NCBI RefSeq assembly: GCF_002076895.1
Contig: NZ_CP020465.1
Span: forward strand, 3,596,001-3,660,000
Direction of reading: 5' to 3'
DNA from: Cognaticolwellia beringensis
GTDB lineage: Bacteria > Pseudomonadota > Gammaproteobacteria > Enterobacterales > Alteromonadaceae
DNA: 64,000 nt
The notes beneath the pieces were generated by a model, which was not told where the DNA came from, made no database searches, and was given only the letters and a program-made list of their open reading frames with translations. Position numbers and translations under genes: made by a program. Below are positions 28,903 through 36,932 of the stretch, piece after piece; the stretch's first letter is position 1; each line of letters begins with the position of its first letter.

Positions 28903-30380
28903 GACTTTCTCTTTATCACCGTCTATCTCTGTCGTTATTAGTGGTATTTATAGTCATTATTAGTGTGTTTTTTGTCTGGGCAGAGCATTTAGAACAAACC
29001 ACACGTTACGAGTCTGAACAACATTTACACCTCTCACTTGCAGCAAGTTTAGCCCGAGACAACCCACTACTGCAAAAAGGAGCTTATGATCATCAGGCCT
29101 TGAAAAACCTTTTTCATACTTTAATGGTTTTAGGGCCAGCATTTGAGTTTTATTTTGTTGATCCAAATGGTGTTATTTTAACCCATTCAATTACGCCTTC
29201 TTTAATCAAACGCAATCGTATTGACTTAAAACCGTTAATACAATTAACACAAAACCAAGCGAGTTTGCCTATATATGGCGATGATCCGCAACATGAAAAT
29301 CGCAAAAAAATATTTTCAGCGGCACCGGTTTTTAATGGCAGCGAATTAATTGGTTACCTCTACGTTATTGTAACCGGCGAACGCTATGAGTCAGCGTATA
29401 GTCGTTTAGATTCAGACCGCCAAGCCGAGCTTTCAATGGTAATGTTAGTGGGCGCATTAGTTTTTCTTTTCATCGTAATGCTAGGTATTTTCTATTACTT
29501 TACGCGGCCACTTCGTTGCCTTATCCGAGATATTCAGTTATTAAAAAATGCTGGGTTTGATAAATCGTCTTTGAAATTAACGCCATGGATGCCAAACAGC
29601 AGTAATGAAGTGCATCAATTGGGTATCGCGTTTGAAGAAATGGTTAATCAAATTAATGGTCAATTAAATCTCTTACAACAAAGTGATGTAAAACGCAGAG
29701 AATTGCTCGCTGATATTTCACATGATTTACGTACTCCGTTGTCGTCTTTACAGGGCTATATTGAAATGATAGCCCATAAAGGCAATGAATTAACGGCACA
29801 AGAACGAGAAAAACACATTAATACTGTGCTAAAAAACACCCTGCAATTAAAGTTGTTAATTGATCAAATATTTGAGCTTACACATCTTGAAGGAGGGCAA
29901 GTAACGTTAAATTTCGAGACTTTTAATTTAGCCGAATTGCTCTACGATATTATGGCAAAATTTAACCTGCAAACCCGTGCGAAGAATATCGATATATCAA
30001 TAAAGCCTAGTAGCTCTTACACTCAAGTTTATAGTGATATTGCGAAACTTGAACGCGTGATCAGTAACTTATTAGAAAACGCCATTCGCCACACCAGTGA
30101 AAATGGAAAAATCGATTTAATCATTGAAGAGCTTAACGATAATCAATGCCGACTGACGATTAAAGACAATGGTACCGGTATCAAAGCAGACGAGTTATCT
30201 TATATTTTTGACACCCGTTATCGTGCTAGTAATGCAATACAAGATAAAAATAAACACACTGGTCTAGGTTTAGCGATTACTAAAAAATTATTAGAGTTAT
30301 TGAAATCTGATATCAAAGTGCAAAGCACGTTAGGTGAAGGTACAGCATTTTCATTTAACCTTAGACGGGTCATTCCTTAA
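28899..30380 (+). CDS. sensor histidine kinase
   Basis: A 493-residue membrane kinase. Start: GTG at 28899, which overlaps the regulator stop (GTGA) and gives MRLSLYHRLSLSLLVVFIVI, a clean first membrane helix. An extracytoplasmic sensor of about 135 residues follows, then a second helix (MVMLVGALVFLFIVMLGIFY), HAMP, and the HisKA box LLADISHDLRTPLSSLQGYI with His275. The ATPase part shows the N box NLLENAIRHT, G1 DNGTGIKADE and G2 GLGLAITKKLLEL. It should phosphorylate the regulator encoded just upstream. The sensor domain has no motif I can name. The next gene starts 108 bp later. Confidence 0.93.
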   Translation: MRLSLYHRLSLSLLVVFIVIISVFFVWAEHLEQTTRYESEQHLHLSLAASLARDNPLLQKGAYDHQALKNLFHTLMVLGPAFEFYFVDPNGVILTHSITPSLIKRNRIDLKPLIQLTQNQASLPIYGDDPQHENRKKIFSAAPVFNGSELIGYLYVIVTGERYESAYSRLDSDRQAELSMVMLVGALVFLFIVMLGIFYYFTRPLRCLIRDIQLLKNAGFDKSSLKLTPWMPNSSNEVHQLGIAFEEMVNQINGQLNLLQQSDVKRRELLADISHDLRTPLSSLQGYIEMIAHKGNELTAQEREKHINTVLKNTLQLKLLIDQIFELTHLEGGQVTLNFETFNLAELLYDIMAKFNLQTRAKNIDISIKPSSSYTQVYSDIAKLERVISNLLENAIRHTSENGKIDLIIEELNDNQCRLTIKDNGTGIKADELSYIFDTRYRASNAIQDKNKHTGLGLAITKKLLELLKSDIKVQSTLGEGTAFSFNLRRVIP

Positions 30381-30488
30381 AAATACTCAAAGTTAGCTTT
30401 ATTCAATAAATAATAGATATTTATATTTTCATTACTTAGAATAAGATATTAAAGCATTTATTTTAAAGCAATTTTTTAAGGAAGTTAC

Positions 30489-31283
30489 ATGAACTTAAAG
30501 TTGGCAATATGCCTAGCAATAATAACGTTAACCGGTTGTACTAAATCTTCTACCGGTCGTTCGCAATTGATGATGATGTCAGAAAGCGACCTTAATAAAA
30601 TGGGCAGTGCTTCTTTTGAAGAAATGAAAACTAAAGAAAAAATTAGTCAATCACCTGAAATCAACCGTTATGTGCAATGTGTTGCCAATGCTATTACCGT
30701 TAATGTGCCAAAATCGGCGCATGACGGCGCTTGGGAAGTGGTGGTATTTGATTCAGAGCAAGTGAATGCCTTTGCGTTGCCGGGTGGGAAAATTGGTGTT
30801 TATACTGGCATATTAAAAGTAGCGGAAAACCAAGACCAATTAGGCGCTATTATTGGTCATGAAGTAGGGCATGTAATCGAACATCACTCAAACGAGCGTT
30901 TATCGTCAAACCAAGTTAGTCAAATGGGCCTTTCAATTGTCAGCGTGGTACTTGAAAGCCAAAATATTGAAAGCCGTAATATGGTGATGGCAGGTTTAGG
31001 TTTAGGTGTGCAATACGGAGTTTTAATGCCATATGGTCGTAGTCATGAAAGTGAAGCCGATATAGTTGGCCAAGACTTAATGGCAAAGTCGGGTTTTGAT
31101 CCAAAAGGTAGTATTAAGCTTTGGCAAAATATGGCGAAACAATCATCAGGTGCGCCACCTGAATTTATGTCTACTCATCCTTCAAATGCGACCCGCATTA
31201 AACAGTTAACTGAGCATTTGCCAAAATCAACGCCAATTTTTAAACAAGCTACGGCGCCTAAATGTGTTAAACCTGCTATTTAA
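30489..31283 (+). CDS. M48-family metalloprotease lipoprotein (LoiP/YcaL-like)
   Basis: A 264-residue zinc protease. The signal ends in the lipobox TLTGC (Cys17), so it is anchored on the outer or inner membrane facing the periplasm. The catalytic site is GHEVGHVIEHHSNERLS (His124, Glu125, His128), and the third-ligand segment is GRSHESEADIVGQDLMAKSG, the M48 arrangement. Relatives (LoiP, YcaL, BepA) clean up misfolded outer-membrane proteins. AAGGAA lies before the ATG. It runs in the same direction as the two-component pair 108 bp upstream and ends at a strong terminator, so it might belong to that stress-response unit, but a separate promoter is possible. Confidence 0.92.
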   Translation: MNLKLAICLAIITLTGCTKSSTGRSQLMMMSESDLNKMGSASFEEMKTKEKISQSPEINRYVQCVANAITVNVPKSAHDGAWEVVVFDSEQVNAFALPGGKIGVYTGILKVAENQDQLGAIIGHEVGHVIEHHSNERLSSNQVSQMGLSIVSVVLESQNIESRNMVMAGLGLGVQYGVLMPYGRSHESEADIVGQDLMAKSGFDPKGSIKLWQNMAKQSSGAPPEFMSTHPSNATRIKQLTEHLPKSTPIFKQATAPKCVKPAI

Positions 31284-31321
31284 TTTAGCCGTGTAGTATT
31301 GTCATCGAGCATAAATTGCTG

Positions 31322-31347
31322 AAAAGCCCGTGAATACGGGCTTTTTT
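31322..31347 (+). terminator. rho-independent terminator of the M48 protease gene
   Basis: AAAAGCCCGT (31322-31331), loop GAAT, ACGGGCTTTT (31336-31345), then T. A perfect ten-pair stem between convergent genes. Confidence 0.92.
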
Positions 31348-31372
31348 ATGTAAGTTTAAAATGAATCAAACA

Positions 31373-32722
31373 TTATTTTTTCGTGATACGCCAAAAAGCA
31401 AAGCTTGCAACAACGAATAAAATCATAGGGTAGTAGGCGTTTGCTACCACCTCTAATGGCGATATTTTTAAAGTGGCTCCGAGTAATAGCGCTTGTGCTC
31501 CGTAAGGTAATAACCCTTGGTTTATACAGGCATAAATATCTAATAAACTTGCTGATTGGGCTGGGCTTATTTTACCGTCAGTCGCTAAGTCTTTCGCCGT
31601 TTCACCGGTAACGATAATAGATACAGTATTGTTAGCGGTGAAAAAATTACAACAAAATGCTAAAGCGCCAATACCAATACCGGCAGCACGTTTTTTATTG
31701 TTAGGGCAAACCTTACGCGTTAAGCGCTCAATACTTGTGGTTAGGGCACTTAGGCCACCTTGACGTTTAATTAGCTCGCTTAAACCACCAATAAATAACG
31801 ACAAAATAAAGATGTCTTGCATACTGGCAAAGCCTTGATTGATATCACTTACCCAAGTCGATAATTGATAGCCATTGTTCAACATGCCAATAGCTGCAGC
31901 TAAAACAATACCGATGATCAACACCATAAATACATTCACACCTGACAAGGCTAACGCCAAAATAACGATATAAGGTAAGAAACCGATAACATCTAGTTCT
32001 TGGCTAACTTCATGGGTAAGAGATACGCCATTAGCCGCAAGAATCGCTAAACAAATTAATGCAGCAGGAACGGCAAATTTAAAGTTGACCCTAAACTTGT
32101 CTTTCATGTGCGCGCCTTGGCTCCGGGTCGACGCTATGGTGGTATCAGAAATTATTGATAAATTATCACCAAAAATAGCACCAGATATAATACAGCCGGC
32201 AATTAGGCTAGCATCGATATCAGCAGACTCTACGAAGCCTAAGGCAATAGGAGCTATGGCAGCAATAGTACCCATGGACGTTCCCATAGCCGTGGCAAGA
32301 AATGCTGCGACTAAAAACAAGCCTGGCAACAGGAAATAATCAGGAAAGAGCGACAGTCCTAATTGCACGCTGGCATCAACGCTACCTGTCGCTTTAGCCA
32401 CTGTCGCGAAAGCACCAGCTAAAAGGTAAATGATACACATGGTGATGATATTTTGATGGCCAGCACCGGCTATAAATTGGCTAATTTGCTCATTAACTGT
32501 TTCTCTACCCATGTAAATAGCCAGTAATATTGCCGGAATAATGGCAATACTGGCGGGCAGTTGATAAAAGGCAAAATCAACACCCTGCAAAGTTAGCACT
32601 ATTCCTGTGCCAAGAAATATCCCAAGAAAAGCCCCAAAAGGAAGCAGGCTTTTTAAGCTTGGAGCTGAATTACTTTTGGGCAACGATGATGACGAAGGCT
32701 TTGGCGATATATTATTGGTCAT
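31373..32722 (-). CDS. metT: NhaC-family carrier, probably the methionine transporter MetT
   Basis: A 449-residue inner-membrane protein with a Ser/Pro-rich cytoplasmic N-terminus and about 11 helices. Conserved NhaC-family blocks include FLATAMGTSMGTIAAIAPIA, GAIFGDNLSIISDTTIASTR and FCCNFFTANNTVSIIVTGET. By family name this is a Na+/H+ antiporter, but comparative-genomic work on methionine regulons assigned one branch, MetT, to methionine uptake in Shewanella and Vibrio relatives. Here a palindromic MetJ-like operator touches the -35 box of a strong promoter in front of the gene, which favours MetT. If the operator is chance, a Na+/H+ antiporter for lactate/malate or sodium export remains the alternative. 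No good Shine-Dalgarno sequence is visible. It is convergent with the M48 protease gene. Confidence 0.7.
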   Translation of the reverse strand: MTNNISPKPSSSSLPKSNSAPSLKSLLPFGAFLGIFLGTGIVLTLQGVDFAFYQLPASIAIIPAILLAIYMGRETVNEQISQFIAGAGHQNIITMCIIYLLAGAFATVAKATGSVDASVQLGLSLFPDYFLLPGLFLVAAFLATAMGTSMGTIAAIAPIALGFVESADIDASLIAGCIISGAIFGDNLSIISDTTIASTRSQGAHMKDKFRVNFKFAVPAALICLAILAANGVSLTHEVSQELDVIGFLPYIVILALALSGVNVFMVLIIGIVLAAAIGMLNNGYQLSTWVSDINQGFASMQDIFILSLFIGGLSELIKRQGGLSALTTSIERLTRKVCPNNKKRAAGIGIGALAFCCNFFTANNTVSIIVTGETAKDLATDGKISPAQSASLLDIYACINQGLLPYGAQALLLGATLKISPLEVVANAYYPMILFVVASFAFWRITKK

Positions 32723-32800
32723 GAATAGGATCTTTTTTAGTTATTATTTTATTCAAATTAAACAATAACTTTTTCTGAAGGAATGTCTATGTTGGATTGC

Positions 32801-32828
32801 ATTATATGGTGTTAATTTTTTTTGTCAA
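32801..32828 (-). promoter_or_regulatory. consensus sigma-70 promoter of the NhaC/MetT gene
   Basis: On the minus strand: TTGACA (32828-32823), 16-bp spacer, TATAAT (32806-32801). Both hexamers are perfect. It lies 79 bp before the start codon. Confidence 0.8.
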
Positions 32829-32850
32829 TCTAGACGTCTAGAAGTTTATT
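32823..32850 (-). promoter_or_regulatory. MetJ-like operator next to the -35 box
   Basis: The 14-bp perfect palindrome TCTAGACGTCTAGA (32829-32842) contains AGACGTCT, one base from the met-box AGACATCT. On the minus strand the preceding octamer AAACTTCT matches 6 of 8, giving two good tandem boxes (32850-32835), and the third covers the start of TTGACA. MetJ represses by covering promoters in this way. Confidence 0.6.
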
Positions 32851-33296
32851 GTTAATGTTACTGGGTTTAATTTGGCTTCAAATAATGTCTTTATATAAAA
32901 TGATCTCGCTAGTTATGCTGGCCTTATTATGTCTAAATAGGAGTAAGTAAGAGAACTCGCCATTAACATAGATTAAATCAGTACATAGATGAGCAGAAAT
33001 GAGTCTTGAGCATGTTACTAAATCATTTATACTTAACTTCAAATTTGTGGTATTCCACTCAGTATTTTATTTGAACATAAAAGCAATTTTTTATATTAAT
33101 TTACTATAAGGTTATTACCAATAATTTTTACATCATTTAAGTGGTAAGTTATTTTATGTCAGGTATTTAATCTTTTTTTATGCATTAACTTCTAGTGGTG
33201 TTAAAGTTTTTATATATTTTAGTTGCTGTTTTAAATAGTTTTACTTTTATTTTATGATTTATTTTTGCTAGAAAATATATAGTATTTAGAGTCCAA

Positions 33297-33381
33297 TACA
33301 ATTCATTGTGAAGCTGCTTTTATTTTTTTATGTTACCAATAAGTAGTGTTTTTAAATGACTATTGGTAATGATGAATTGTA
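33297..33381. repeat. nested inverted-repeat element, 85 bp
   Basis: Outer arms TACAATTCAT (33297-33306) and ATGAATTGTA (33372-33381), inner arms TTACCAATA (33333-33341) and TATTGGTAA (33361-33369), all perfect. The nesting and size suggest a small non-autonomous element; the inner arms share the ACCAAT core of other dyads here. Confidence 0.6.
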
Positions 33382-33461
33382 ATGTAAATGTAACCAATGT
33401 ATAAGTATTCCCTATATTGAAAAAACTTGTATATTTCGACTATATTGATATAACGGCAGGT

Positions 33462-33533
33462 ATGACTGAATTTGACGCGGAACAAGATGAAACGGCGAGT
33501 AATTTAGCAAAAAATAAGTTCGATATAAAATGA
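33462..33533 (+). CDS. possible 23-residue leader peptide
   Basis: ATG at 33462 opens a short acidic frame (MTEFDAEQDETASNLAKNKF and DIK) ending at TGA 33531-33533, with GGCAGG only two bases upstream. It lies 58 bp before fbaA. Nothing shows it is translated; it may be chance. Confidence 0.2.
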   Translation: MTEFDAEQDETASNLAKNKFDIK

Positions 33534-33591
33534 GTTCGACATTAAATACAATGGATATAAAAGCATAACGATAACTAACGGAGCTAACAGC

Positions 33592-34671
33592 ATGACATCG
33601 ATAAATACTAATATTGCCCCAGGCGTAATTACCGGAGACGAAGTTCAGCAACTTTTTGCTTATGCAAAAGCCAATGCCTTTGCTTTGCCAGCAGTTAATG
33701 TTACTGGCAGCAATACTATTAATGCTGTGCTAGAGACCGCTAGTGAGATTAACTCACCTGCGATCATTCAATTCTCAGGCAGTGGTGCAGCATTTTATGC
33801 AGGTAAGGGATTAAATAACGATAATTTACGTGCCTCTATTGCTGGCGCTGTTGCTGGCGCGAAACATGTTCATGAATTGGCTCCAGCTTATGGTGCGCGC
33901 GTGATGACTCATACCGATCATGCTGCTAGGAAATGGTTGCCTTGGATTGATGGCTTGCTTGACGCAGGCGAGGCGTATTACAAACAGTATGGGAAACCTT
34001 TATTTACTTCCCATATGATTGACTTGTCTGAAGAGCCTATCGAAGAAAATATTGAAACCTGTAAACGCTATCTTGAACGCATGAACCGTATTGGCATGAC
34101 CTTAGAAATAGAGCTCGGCATCACAGGTGGTGAAGAAGACGGTGTCGATCATTCCGATGTTGATAGCTCGCGTTTATACACTCAGCCAGAAGAAGTTGCG
34201 TATGCTTACAAGGAACTTGGAGCCGTTAGCAATCGCTTTACCGTAGCGGCAGCCTTTGGCAACGTGCACGGTGTTTATAGTCCAGGTAATGTGGAATTAC
34301 GTCCTACAATCCTAAAAGACTCACAACAACACATTCAGAAAACCTTCGCAACTGGTGCACAACCGGTCGATTTCGTTTTTCATGGCGGATCAGGCTCTAG
34401 TGCTGCAGATATTAAAGAGGCGATTGGTTACGGTGTCATCAAAATGAATGTCGATACTGATTTACAGTGGGCATTTTGGAACGGTGTAAGAGAATATTCT
34501 GCTGAAAAGCATGATTTTTTACAGCGTCAAATTGGTAATCCTGACGGCGAACATAAACCTAACAAGGGAAATTATGATCCTAGAGTTTGGCTTAGACACG
34601 CCGAGCAGTCTTTTAAAGAACGCTTAATTCTGATCTGTAAAGATTTAAACAATATCAATTCACTGGGTTGA
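33592..34671 (+). CDS. fbaA: class II fructose-bisphosphate aldolase
   Basis: A 359-residue zinc aldolase, the same length as E. coli FbaA. It cleaves or forms fructose 1,6-bisphosphate. The zinc ligand block is VMTHTDHAARKWLPWIDGLL, followed by HMIDLSEEP, ELGITGGEEDGVDHSD, the ligand His in FGNVHGVY, and the phosphate-binding VFHGGSGSS with MNVDTDLQW. All key residues are present. CGGAG lies before the ATG. The next gene, 67 bp downstream, is a class III fructose-bisphosphatase, so the pair makes two consecutive gluconeogenic steps and the operon probably serves growth on organic or amino acids. Confidence 0.96.
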   Translation: MTSINTNIAPGVITGDEVQQLFAYAKANAFALPAVNVTGSNTINAVLETASEINSPAIIQFSGSGAAFYAGKGLNNDNLRASIAGAVAGAKHVHELAPAYGARVMTHTDHAARKWLPWIDGLLDAGEAYYKQYGKPLFTSHMIDLSEEPIEENIETCKRYLERMNRIGMTLEIELGITGGEEDGVDHSDVDSSRLYTQPEEVAYAYKELGAVSNRFTVAAAFGNVHGVYSPGNVELRPTILKDSQQHIQKTFATGAQPVDFVFHGGSGSSAADIKEAIGYGVIKMNVDTDLQWAFWNGVREYSAEKHDFLQRQIGNPDGEHKPNKGNYDPRVWLRHAEQSFKERLILICKDLNNINSLG

Positions 34672-34738
34672 GGTAACATAAATTGCATCAATTTATAATA
34701 AGTGTGCTACGCGTTAATAAGCAAAGCGAGATATTATT

Positions 34739-36697
34739 TTGAAAGCGAATGATGAAACTGAGTTGAGTTTACTGGCAGGAGTGTATCCCTCAATTGCAGC
34801 GGTTACTAGTGCAATAAAAGAGCTTGAAGACGAACTAAACTTGCCAAAGGGAACAGAACATTTTGTTTCAGACTTGCACGGTGAATATGAATCGTTCTGC
34901 CATGTCATTAAAAATGGCTCAGGTTCTATTTCGCAGGCAATTGACGAAACGTTTACCCAACAGTTGAGTGCAGCAGAAAAGCACCAATTGACGGCATTGA
35001 TTTGTTATCCAGAAGAAGTATTCTCACACAAGGGAGACGGTGTTAACCTAGAAGCATTATGTTCAGTACAGTCACTTGTGCGTTTAGTTATAATTTGCCG
35101 GTTTTTTACTAAATTTAATGCGCGTTCGACAGTTAAAGAACTCATGCCAGCTAACTTTTCTCGGCCGTTAGCAACGCTTTTGTTCGATTTTCAGACTGGA
35201 TCGGAGTTGTCATCACCTTGTCTTAATATCCTCGACAACCTAGTTGCATCTGGCAGTGTTAAAGAGTTTATCGTCGCTATAGCTGAATTAATTCAAAAGT
35301 TAGCTATTTCAAAGCTGCATGTTATTGGTGATATTTATGACAGGGGGCCTGGCGCTCACCAGATCATGGATATGCTGATGAAATACCATAGCGTTGATGT
35401 GCAGTGGGGTAATCATGACATATTATGGATGGGCGCTGCCGCGGGTAGTGAAGCATGTATTGCCACGGCGATACGTATCGCGCTGCGTTATACCGACCTT
35501 GATACACTACAAAGTGGTTATGGTATTAACTTGCTACCGCTTGCAGCCCTTGCTGTCGAGCTTTATGGCGACGATCCTTGTGAACAATTTCAGCCTAAAG
35601 TTCCCGCAGAGCAAATTCTGCCGAATCACGACCGCCGTTTGTTAGCGCAAATGCAGAAAGCGATCGCGATAATACAGCTGAAACTTGAAGGTCAAATTGT
35701 ACAAAGGCGACCGCAATATCAAATGAACGATCGCTTGTTACTCGACAAGATAGATCTTGCCGCTGGTACGGTGAGTATTGACCAAGTTTCCTACCCATTA
35801 ATCGATCAGCATTTCCCCACTATTTCTGCCGATTCGCCTTATACGCTTAGCGAAGATGAGCAGAGTGTTATAGAACAATTGAAACTGGCCTTTACGGCAA
35901 GTAAAAGCCTCCAGCAACATGTGCGTTTTCTTTATAGTCATGGCGCCATGTACCATGTGAGCAATGGACACTTGTTATATCACGGATGTGTAGCGATGAA
36001 TGATGATGGTTCATTTAAAGCATTTAAAGTCGCAGGCAAAGAGTTCGCAGGCAAAGCATTTGTCGACAGGGTAGATGCGCTGGCACGACAAGGCTACTTT
36101 TCACCCGTCGGTTCAGAAGAGAAAGCCTATGGTGAAGATGCAATGTGGTATTTGTGGTGTGGCGAGCAATCGCCTTTGTTTGGTAAACAAAGAATGGCGA
36201 CGTTTGAGCGTTATTTTATTGCTGACACAGCGACACATGCAGAAGGCCGCAATGCTTACTACGTGTTGCGTAACGAAGCGCAATCAGCAAGAAAAATATT
36301 ACAGGAATTTGGGATTGCCCCAGATACGGGTCGTATTGTTAACGGGCATGTACCGGTTAAGGTGAAAAAAGGCGAAAGCCCAATCAAGGCTGATGGAAAG
36401 CTGCTAGTCATTGATGGCGGCTTTGCCAAGGCTTATCGCGGCGAAACAGGTATTGCAGGTTATACCTTGGTTGCCAACGCTGATTCATTATCACTTGTAG
36501 CGCATCCGCCTTTTGAGTCTGTTAAAGCCTATATAGAGCAAGGTCCACAAATGGAACCTGATGTTGAGTGTGTCGAAACCATGAGCCCAGCACTGCAAGT
36601 AAAAGATTGTGAAGAGGCACTGCAGATTAACGAGGGCATAGTTTCACTGAAGAGTTTGCTAAGTGCACATCAAATGGGACAGCTTAAACAGCAATAG
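34739..36697 (+). CDS. fbp: class III fructose-1,6-bisphosphatase
   Basis: A 652-residue protein of the FBPase_2 family (Bacillus Fbp type, about 670 residues), unrelated to the class I enzyme of enterics. It hydrolyses fructose 1,6-bisphosphate to fructose 6-phosphate. Metallophosphatase-like motifs are seen: FVSDLHGEYESF, VIGDIYDRGPGAHQIMD, WGNHDILWMGAAAG, and later NGHVPVKVKKGESPIKADGK and VIDGGFAKAY. The start is a TTG at 34739 with a weak GCGAG site; the first internal ATG (34748-34750, AATGATG) is out of frame, so TTG is the best choice. Base composition seems somewhat richer in G+C than nearby genes, which with the family distribution (Firmicutes, Bacteroidetes) hints at transfer together with fbaA. 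Confidence 0.93.
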   Translation: MKANDETELSLLAGVYPSIAAVTSAIKELEDELNLPKGTEHFVSDLHGEYESFCHVIKNGSGSISQAIDETFTQQLSAAEKHQLTALICYPEEVFSHKGDGVNLEALCSVQSLVRLVIICRFFTKFNARSTVKELMPANFSRPLATLLFDFQTGSELSSPCLNILDNLVASGSVKEFIVAIAELIQKLAISKLHVIGDIYDRGPGAHQIMDMLMKYHSVDVQWGNHDILWMGAAAGSEACIATAIRIALRYTDLDTLQSGYGINLLPLAALAVELYGDDPCEQFQPKVPAEQILPNHDRRLLAQMQKAIAIIQLKLEGQIVQRRPQYQMNDRLLLDKIDLAAGTVSIDQVSYPLIDQHFPTISADSPYTLSEDEQSVIEQLKLAFTASKSLQQHVRFLYSHGAMYHVSNGHLLYHGCVAMNDDGSFKAFKVAGKEFAGKAFVDRVDALARQGYFSPVGSEEKAYGEDAMWYLWCGEQSPLFGKQRMATFERYFIADTATHAEGRNAYYVLRNEAQSARKILQEFGIAPDTGRIVNGHVPVKVKKGESPIKADGKLLVIDGGFAKAYRGETGIAGYTLVANADSLSLVAHPPFESVKAYIEQGPQMEPDVECVETMSPALQVKDCEEALQINEGIVSLKSLLSAHQMGQLKQQ

Positions 36698-36932
36698 CCA
36701 ATTACGCGTGTTAGCGTGTATATTTTATTGGGCAGGGGGAAACCTTGCTCAGTCTACTCTTATCAATTAATGCTTCTGAAATCGGCTCGCTGAAAGGTTG
36801 TTAATTCAATTCAATTTTTACAACAAATTTATATAAGTAATTTGCATATAATGTCGTTAGACAAAAGCGCTGAAACGGACTAATCTGATAATTATAAAAT
36901 TATTTATATGAGTATTTATTATTCGTTTAATA

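Larger units (their letters stand above)
32851..33591. other. AT-rich intergenic region upstream of fbaA
   Basis: About 740 bp between divergent genes. It holds the nested inverted repeat at 33297-33381, a 23-codon frame at 33462-33533 with a weak ribosome site, and the near-repeat AGTTCGATATAAAATG/AGTTCGACATTAAATA just after it (33518-33549). No other gene is seen. Confidence 0.5.

Noticed and set aside
32723..32842. SAM riboswitch in front of the NhaC/MetT gene
   Set aside because: The 5' leader after the promoter is short and AT-rich, with no conserved SAM aptamer features; the MetJ-like operator explains methionine control better.
33370..33400. HexR-type site (TGTAAT-N3-ATTACA) upstream of fbaA
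   Set aside because: TGTAAT is followed by ATGTAA, a direct rather than inverted half, so the required dyad is missing.
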